A stretch of DNA of 64,000 nucleotides, from NCBI GenBank assembly GCA_038206765.1, contig JBBRAM010000004.1:124001-188000 (forward strand), read 5' to 3'. The stretch's first letter is position 1. The number at the start of each line of letters is the position of its first letter. The DNA comes from UKL13-2 sp038206765. Its GTDB lineage: Bacteria > Pseudomonadota > Gammaproteobacteria > Burkholderiales > Usitatibacteraceae. The notes under the pieces are model-generated. The model saw only the letters and a program-made list of their open reading frames with translations. It searched no databases and was not told the DNA's origin. Positions 60,462-64,000 of the stretch are shown piece by piece. The translations under genes were made by a program, and so were the position numbers.

Positions 60462-61523
60462 ATGAAAATAGCAGTGATGGCCGGTGACGGCATCGGCCCA
60501 GAAATCATGGTCGAAGCGCTCAAAGTGTTGGATGTGTTGAGGCGCGATGGGTTAAAAATCGAAACTGAATCAGCTTTGGTTGGCGGCGCTGCCTATGACG
60601 CGGTCGGCCACCCGTTACCGCCTGCCACTCTCGCATTGGCAAAGTCTGCCGACGCGGTGCTGTTTGGATCGGTCGGTGGCCCGCAATACGACGCGTTGCC
60701 GCGCGAGCATCGGCCTGAAAAAGCAATTTTGGGATTGCGCAAAGAATGTGATTTTTTTGCGAATTTACGGCCTGCTAGTGTGTTTCCAGAATTGGCCGAT
60801 GCTTCAACCTTGAAGCCGGAGGTGGTCGCTGGCTTGGACATCATGATTATTCGTGAGCTCACCGGTGATATTTATTTTGGCGAGCCGCGTAGCATCTCCG
60901 GTGAAAAAGGCCAGCGGGTCGGCATCAACACTATGCACTACACCGAGGCGCAGATTCGCCGCATCATGCATGTCGGCTTTCGCACGGCACGCCAGCGAAA
61001 CAAAAAGCTGTGCTCGATTGATAAAATGAATGTGCTCGAAGCGATGCAGCTTTGGCGGGACGTTGCGATTGAAATTGCGCCGGAGTACCCCGATGTTGAA
61101 CTAACGCATATGCTGGTTGATAACGCCGCGATGCAGCTCATTCGCAATCCGAAGCAGTTTGATGTGATGGTGGCGGGCAATTTATTTGGCGATATTTTAT
61201 CGGATGAGGCGTCGATGCTCACCGGCTCCATTGGCATGTTGCCTTCGGCCTCGCTGGACGCAAATGGCAAAGGGCTGTACGAGCCGATTCACGGCTCGGC
61301 CCCCGATATTGCCGGCCGCGGGTTGGCGAATCCGTTGGCGCAAATTTTGTCTGCGGCGATGATGTTGCGCTACACGTTTCAGTTGTCAGATGCCGCAAAT
61401 CGGATCGAGAACGCCGTGCGCAAAACGCTGGCGCAAGGCTTGCGGACGGGCGATATCGCAAAGCCGAATGAGGCCAAAGCCAGCACCAGCGAGATGGGTG
61501 ATGCAGTCGTCGCAAACATGTAG
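60462..61523 (+). CDS. leuB: 3-isopropylmalate dehydrogenase
   Basis: NAD-dependent oxidative decarboxylation of 3-isopropylmalate. ATG 60462 gives the standard start MKIAVMAGDGIGPEIMVEALKV and 353 residues; the in-frame GTG at 60417 inside leuD is rejected. Seen: LFGSVGGPQYD, RELTGDIYFGEPR, the metal-site region GDILSDEASMLTGSIGMLPSAS, and EPIHGSAPDIAGRG. Ends in a hairpin repeat at 61534. Confidence 0.96.
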   Translation: MKIAVMAGDGIGPEIMVEALKVLDVLRRDGLKIETESALVGGAAYDAVGHPLPPATLALAKSADAVLFGSVGGPQYDALPREHRPEKAILGLRKECDFFANLRPASVFPELADASTLKPEVVAGLDIMIIRELTGDIYFGEPRSISGEKGQRVGINTMHYTEAQIRRIMHVGFRTARQRNKKLCSIDKMNVLEAMQLWRDVAIEIAPEYPDVELTHMLVDNAAMQLIRNPKQFDVMVAGNLFGDILSDEASMLTGSIGMLPSASLDANGKGLYEPIHGSAPDIAGRGLANPLAQILSAAMMLRYTFQLSDAANRIENAVRKTLAQGLRTGDIAKPNEAKASTSEMGDAVVANM

Positions 61524-61533
61524 TATCGTTTTG

Positions 61534-61599
61534 AAACGCTAGATTGGGCGGCGTTTTCGAGGCAAAAATGCCTCGAAACGCTCTTTCAGACTAGTGTTT
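61534..61599. repeat. Palindromic repeat family copy between leuB and asd
   Basis: Left arm AAACGCTAGATTGGGCGGCG... (61534-61563) and right arm (61570-61599) form a hairpin whose inner 12 bp (CGTTTTCGAGGC / GCCTCGAAACG, one bulge) are tight. Both arms resemble the ends of the 56804-57667 segment. It may terminate leuB; the T-run is poor. Confidence 0.65.
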
Positions 61600-61628
61600 A
61601 ACTTTAATTCAGTTTTTGGAGTTGGGAA

Positions 61629-62753
61629 ATGTTAAAAGTAGGGCTTGTCGGCTGGCGTGGCATGGTGGGTTCGGTGTTGATGGACAGGATGCGCGCGGAA
61701 AATGATTTCGCGTTGATTGAGCCCGCCTTTTTTACCACCTCGAATGTTGGTGGCACAGCGCCCAAAGAAGCCCAAGGCACGCCGCTAAAGGATGCCAAAG
61801 ACATCGCTGCGTTAGCGCAAATGGATGTCATTCTCACCTGCCAGGGTGGCGATTACACGACTGAAATTTACCCCCAACTTCGCCAAGCCGGTTGGCACGG
61901 CTATTGGATCGATGCTGCCAAAACACTTCGGATGCAAGACGATGCCGTGATTGTTCTCGATCCGGTGAACATGCCAGTCATTCAAACGGCGCTTACAAAA
62001 GGTGTCAAAAATTACATCGGCGGCAACTGCACCGTGAGCTGCATGCTGATCGGTTTGGGTGGTTTGTTCAAGGCCGACTTGATTGAGTGGATGACGTGCA
62101 TGACCTACCAAGCTGCCTCTGGTGGCGGCGCACAGCATATGCGTGAATTGCTCACGCAGTTTGGAACCCTCCATGCAGAAGTGAAATCGTTGCTTGATGA
62201 TCCGCAGTCGGCAATCCTCGAGATTGATCGTAAGATTTTAGCCAAGCAACATGCATTGACGGCGGATGAAACGCGAAATTTCGGCGTTCCGCTCGCGGGA
62301 AATTTAATTCCGTGGATTGATAAAGACATGGACTCTGGAATGTCGTTGGAAGAGTGGAAGGGCATGGCGGAGACCAATAAAATTTTGGGGCGCGGCCCGG
62401 CATTCGGAACGGCTGCTACACCGATTGATAGCCTTTGCGTGCGCGTGGGAGCGATGCGTTGCCACAGCCAAGCATTGACGATCAAGCTCAAACGCGACGT
62501 ACCACTTGCCGATATTGAAGCGATTTTGGCAAACGACAATCCATGGACCCGGGTGATTCCGAATAACCGCGAACAATCGATGCGCGAGCTCACGCCAGCT
62601 GCCGTTACCGGTAATATGCACATACCGGTTGGGCGTTTGCGGAAGCTGGCGATGGGGCCGGAATATCTAAGTGCTTTCACGGTAGGCGACCAACTGTTGT
62701 GGGGCGCGGCCGAGCCATTGCGTCGTATGTTGCGGATTTTATTGGAAAAATAA
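61629..62753 (+). CDS. asd: Aspartate-semialdehyde dehydrogenase
   Basis: NADP-dependent enzyme of the lysine/threonine/methionine and diaminopimelate branch. 374 residues; LKVGLVGWRGMVGSVLMDRM nucleotide-binding start, catalytic Cys134 in GGNCTVSC, YQAASGGGAQHMRELL, and a substrate region with RVGAMRCHSQALTIKL. The Cys position matches E. coli Asd closely. The ATG follows GGGA. fimV comes next after a repeat-rich gap. Confidence 0.96.
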   Translation: MLKVGLVGWRGMVGSVLMDRMRAENDFALIEPAFFTTSNVGGTAPKEAQGTPLKDAKDIAALAQMDVILTCQGGDYTTEIYPQLRQAGWHGYWIDAAKTLRMQDDAVIVLDPVNMPVIQTALTKGVKNYIGGNCTVSCMLIGLGGLFKADLIEWMTCMTYQAASGGGAQHMRELLTQFGTLHAEVKSLLDDPQSAILEIDRKILAKQHALTADETRNFGVPLAGNLIPWIDKDMDSGMSLEEWKGMAETNKILGRGPAFGTAATPIDSLCVRVGAMRCHSQALTIKLKRDVPLADIEAILANDNPWTRVIPNNREQSMRELTPAAVTGNMHIPVGRLRKLAMGPEYLSAFTVGDQLLWGAAEPLRRMLRILLEK

Positions 62754-62819
62754 CTAAAATTTTTGATTTGTCGGCTCCGATGTTGGCTGCCTCAGAGCAA
62801 CTTGAAAGCTTGTTAAAGA

Positions 62820-62895
62820 CGGCCTTAAAGCGGCCTTTAGCGGTCTTAATGCCGCCTTAATGCCGCCTTAAAGCGCCCGTAAAGCGGTCTTAAAG
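62820..62895. repeat. 11-bp degenerate tandem repeat, about 7 copies, between asd and fimV
   Basis: Units such as CGGCCTTAAAG, CGGTCTTAATG, CCGCCTTAATG and CGGTCTTAAAG follow each other with a period of 11 (one unit of 10). Looser copies continue to about 62970. The 349-base gap shows no other feature. The period is close to one DNA turn, which could favour curvature. Confidence 0.8.
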
Positions 62896-63102
62896 CCACT
62901 ACAACCACTATAAAGGCCCTTTGAATCAGTTTTGAAACGGCGTTAATACAGCGCTAAAACGCCTTTAATGCGCCCATCCCGCAAATGTGGGTTGAAAAAT
63001 TGTCAGCTTTCGCTTCTAATGCTAGAAAGCAAATAAAGTTGCAACAATAACTCATTGATGTTATTTTAAATTATCCAAAAAACGAAGGGTTGGGGTTTAC
63101 GA

Positions 63103-64000
63103 ATGAGCCGTCCGCCGAAAACAAAATTATCGATGGCGTTGGGGGGAGTTTTACTAGCCGCGTCTGCACTGGTTTCATTTGGTTCGCAGGCTGCAGGTCT
63201 GGGTAAACTTTCTGTCAATTCCGCACTGGGGCAACCGCTGGTTGCTGAAATCGAATTAGTCTCCTTGCAACCGGGCGAATTTGAAGCGCTGGTTGCCCGC
63301 GTGGCAAGTCCCGAGGCTTACACCGATGCCAAGGTTGAATATTCCCCACTTCTGCGTCAGTTAACATTCACAGCAGAGCGTCGTGCCGACGGCAAACCTG
63401 TGTTGAAAATTACCAGTTTCGCACCCATTAACGAGCCGTTCTTGGATGTGCTTGTTGAGATGAACTGGCCTTCCGGTCGTCTGTTGCGCGAGTATCCTAT
63501 TTTGTTAGATCCGCCTGGGTTTAACCAAGCGCGCGTTTCACCACCTGCCGCTCCTGCTGTCGCCCGGGTCACAACTGCACCAGCTGCCACGGCAAATTCA
63601 ACGTCAACGACCGTGTCCACAAGCACACCAGCCGTTGTTGGCACACCCTCAGCCAAAGCAGAGTCTTCTGCTGATTCTTACGGCCCCGTGAAACGCGGTG
63701 ACACATTGGGCAAAATTGCAACAAGCATGAAGCCAGACGGCATTTCGCTTGAACAAATGTTGGTGGCGCTATACCGCGAAAACAAAGCTGCGTTCATTAA
63801 TAACAACATGAACCAACTCAAGACCGGCCAGATTTTGCGTGTGCCGTCAGTTGCCGAGGTTAGCAAAATTGGCAAAGGCGAAGCGCAAAGGGAAGTTAAA
63901 GTACAGGTTGCCGATTGGAAAGGTTATCGCGACCAGGTCGCCAGCGCCGTTGCCAGTAGCCCCAACGCGACAGCCAGCGCGAACAAAGCGGCGAGCAACG
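63103..64000 (+). CDS. fimV: FimV-like pilus assembly/polar scaffold protein (5' part)
   Basis: Starts at ATG 63103 and stays open to the window edge; 299 residues are visible. A signal peptide (LSMALGGVLLAASALVSFGSQAA) precedes the FimV N-terminal block GLGKLSVNSALGQPLVAEIELVSLQPGE. A Thr/Pro/Ala-rich linker leads to a LysM-like domain at about 193-247 (YGPVKRGDTLGKIATSM... QLKTGQILRVPS). FimV binds peptidoglycan and organises type IV pili and polarity (known); the C-terminal TPR part lies outside. The asd-fimV order is common in beta- and gammaproteobacteria. Confidence 0.9.
   Translation, partial: MSRPPKTKLSMALGGVLLAASALVSFGSQAAGLGKLSVNSALGQPLVAEIELVSLQPGEFEALVARVASPEAYTDAKVEYSPLLRQLTFTAERRADGKPVLKITSFAPINEPFLDVLVEMNWPSGRLLREYPILLDPPGFNQARVSPPAAPAVARVTTAPAATANSTSTTVSTSTPAVVGTPSAKAESSADSYGPVKRGDTLGKIATSMKPDGISLEQMLVALYRENKAAFINNNMNQLKTGQILRVPSVAEVSKIGKGEAQREVKVQVADWKGYRDQVASAVASSPNATASANKAASN

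Overview
The window looks like the chromosome of a free-living betaproteobacterium, probably of the Burkholderiales. This is an inference from gene order and gene content, not from an rRNA gene. The order leuC - entericidin-type lipoprotein - leuD - leuB - asd - fimV at the right end, the nirB-nirD-nasA-ybiB-cobA order with a kinase/phosphatase and a nitrate transporter, and a two-subunit arginine succinyltransferase all fit this. No rRNA, tRNA, CRISPR array or intact insertion sequence was seen.

Layout. (1) 1-9149: arginine uptake and catabolism. The tail of an aotO-like gene, an aotP-like ATPase and an argR-type AraC regulator are followed by astC, aruF, aruG, astD and astB. (2) 9150-25910: nitrate assimilation. 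It holds a membrane-anchored PP2C/Ser-Thr kinase fusion, a NarK/NasA transporter, nirB, nirD, the assimilatory nitrate reductase, ybiB, cobA, an nrtABC transporter, an ANTAR regulator (nasT) and a CbiX-type chelatase. Three sigma-54 promoters, one NtrC site and one leader terminator explain its control. (3) 25948-27883: a small predicted DNA-binding protein, thymidine kinase and lexA with its SOS box. (4) 28159-43480: an accessory secretion/surface block with an ECF sigma factor, a Ser/Thr kinase, a peptide with a double-glycine leader, three secreted proteins sharing one FG-GAP-like module, and a DUF1800/DUF1501 pair behind a fourth sigma-54-like promoter. (5) 43709-56758: housekeeping genes (psiF, a molybdopterin oxidoreductase, mntP, ldcA, maeB, an ArsR regulator with an amidohydrolase, an MFS-acyltransferase fusion, aroC, guaD). 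(6) 56804-57667: a segment bounded by inverted repeats and carrying one unrecognised gene. (7) 57994-64000: leucine biosynthesis, asd and the start of fimV.

How it works together. In region 2 the transporters bring in nitrate, NasA and NirBD reduce it to ammonium, and CobA and CbiX act in the siroheme branch that supplies the NirB cofactor. NtrC/sigma-54 would signal nitrogen need, and NasT would allow read-through at the nrtA leader terminator. In region 1 arginine would be converted through the succinyl pathway as far as succinylglutamate; no separate astE is present after astB.

Most worth a second look: the double-glycine peptide beside the ECF sigma/kinase pair; the three module-sharing secreted proteins with a sigma-54-like promoter ahead of the DUF1800/DUF1501 pair; a family of long palindromic repeats, of which one pair brackets an unrecognised gene; and a decayed lipoprotein gene near 9.5 kb.
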